44,844 bases of DNA from Mesorhizobium sp. LSHC420B00. Lineage in GTDB: Bacteria; Pseudomonadota; Alphaproteobacteria; Rhizobiales; Rhizobiaceae. Positions 44,647-44,844 of the stretch are shown one piece after another. The translations under genes were made by a program, and so were the position numbers. The stretch's first letter is position 1, and every line of letters starts with the position of its first letter. Under the pieces are notes generated by a model. It had not been told where the DNA came from and made no database searches. It was given only the letters and a program-made list of their open reading frames with translations. Location: the NCBI RefSeq assembly GCF_000503055.1, contig NZ_AYVY01000001.1, positions 60,088 through 104,931 on the forward strand. Direction: 5' to 3'.

Positions 44647-44844
44647 ATGTATGCAATAACTGGAGCAGCAGGACAGCTTGGCCGTCTCGTGATCGAGGCA
44701 CTGCTGAAGACCATTCCCGCCGACCGGATCGTCGCGGCGGTTCGCAATCCGGCAAAGGCCAGCGATCTGGCGGAGCTCGGTGTGATCGTGAGGGAGGCGG
44801 ACTACGACCGTCCCGACACGCTCGCCCCGGCCTTCGCCGGCGTC
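44647..44844 (+). CDS. NAD(P)-binding reductase (NmrA/QorB-like), partial
   Basis: The gene starts at ATG 44647 and runs off the window, so only 66 residues are visible. MYAITGAAGQLGRLVIEAL is the Rossmann GxxGxxG dinucleotide motif, and RIVAAVRNPAKASDLAELGV has the basic residue that suggests NADP(H). Then VREADYDRPDTLAPAFAGV matches the NmrA/QorB atypical SDR group, which reduces quinones or electrophiles. Divergence from the HxlR gene supports that assignment. Confidence 0.85.
   Translation, partial: MYAITGAAGQLGRLVIEALLKTIPADRIVAAVRNPAKASDLAELGVIVREADYDRPDTLAPAFAGV

Overview
The window looks like chromosome from an alphaproteobacterium of the Rhizobiales, most like Mesorhizobium or a close relative. 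The reasons are high GC with strong GC3 bias, several class III nucleotide cyclases, a GT2/NodS-like/NodB-like fusion protein, and intergenic palindromes of a type I associate with rhizobia. This is inferred from protein style and repeats; no rRNA or other marker gene is present. I see no tRNA, rRNA, CRISPR array, intact insertion sequence or replication origin.

Layout. 1-2563 (minus): the 5' part of a large OmpA-family-like gene with two 408-bp tandem repeats, preceded by a coiled-coil gene. 2973-6270 (plus): a trifunctional glycosyltransferase/methyltransferase/deacetylase gene flanked by two broken GT2 genes. 6464-14389: a thioredoxin-fold gene, a zinc-ribbon/cyclase/AAA/TPR giant, then a divergent periplasmic binding protein next to a membrane HAMP-PAS cyclase. 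14939-20124: an unrecognised protein, a GNAT acetyltransferase, a membrane protein, a DUF5939-cyclase broken by a 2-bp duplication, and a small methyltransferase. 20301-26276 (minus): a complete peptide-type ABC importer operon (fused ATPase, Tat-exported binding protein, two permeases).

26435-41701 is the most unusual region. It mixes cyclic-nucleotide genes (a soluble cyclase, a DUF3095 cyclase-like protein, a stand-alone cNMP-binding protein, a metallo-beta-lactamase-fold hydrolase) with sugar-polymer genes (UDP-GlcNAc dehydrogenase-type enzyme, two GT4, two MurG/GT28-like transferases, a deacetylase, a methyltransferase). It also holds an ABC exporter whose ATPase domain appears catalytically dead and carries a very large insertion. 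I read it as a possible cyclic-nucleotide-linked surface-glycan locus. This is inference.

41805-44844: a remnant of a restriction-type DNA-binding domain, an ArsR/SRPBCC pair with a perfect 32-bp palindrome over the ArsR start codon, a YCII protein, and an HxlR regulator divergent from an NAD(P)-binding reductase cut by the window edge.

The window holds five class III cyclase or cyclase-like genes (one frameshifted) and one cNMP-binding protein. Three genes in the glycan region (31615-32391, 34065-36779, 38048-39244) have their stop codons inside palindromic repeats, which suggests such elements have repeatedly reshaped C-termini here.
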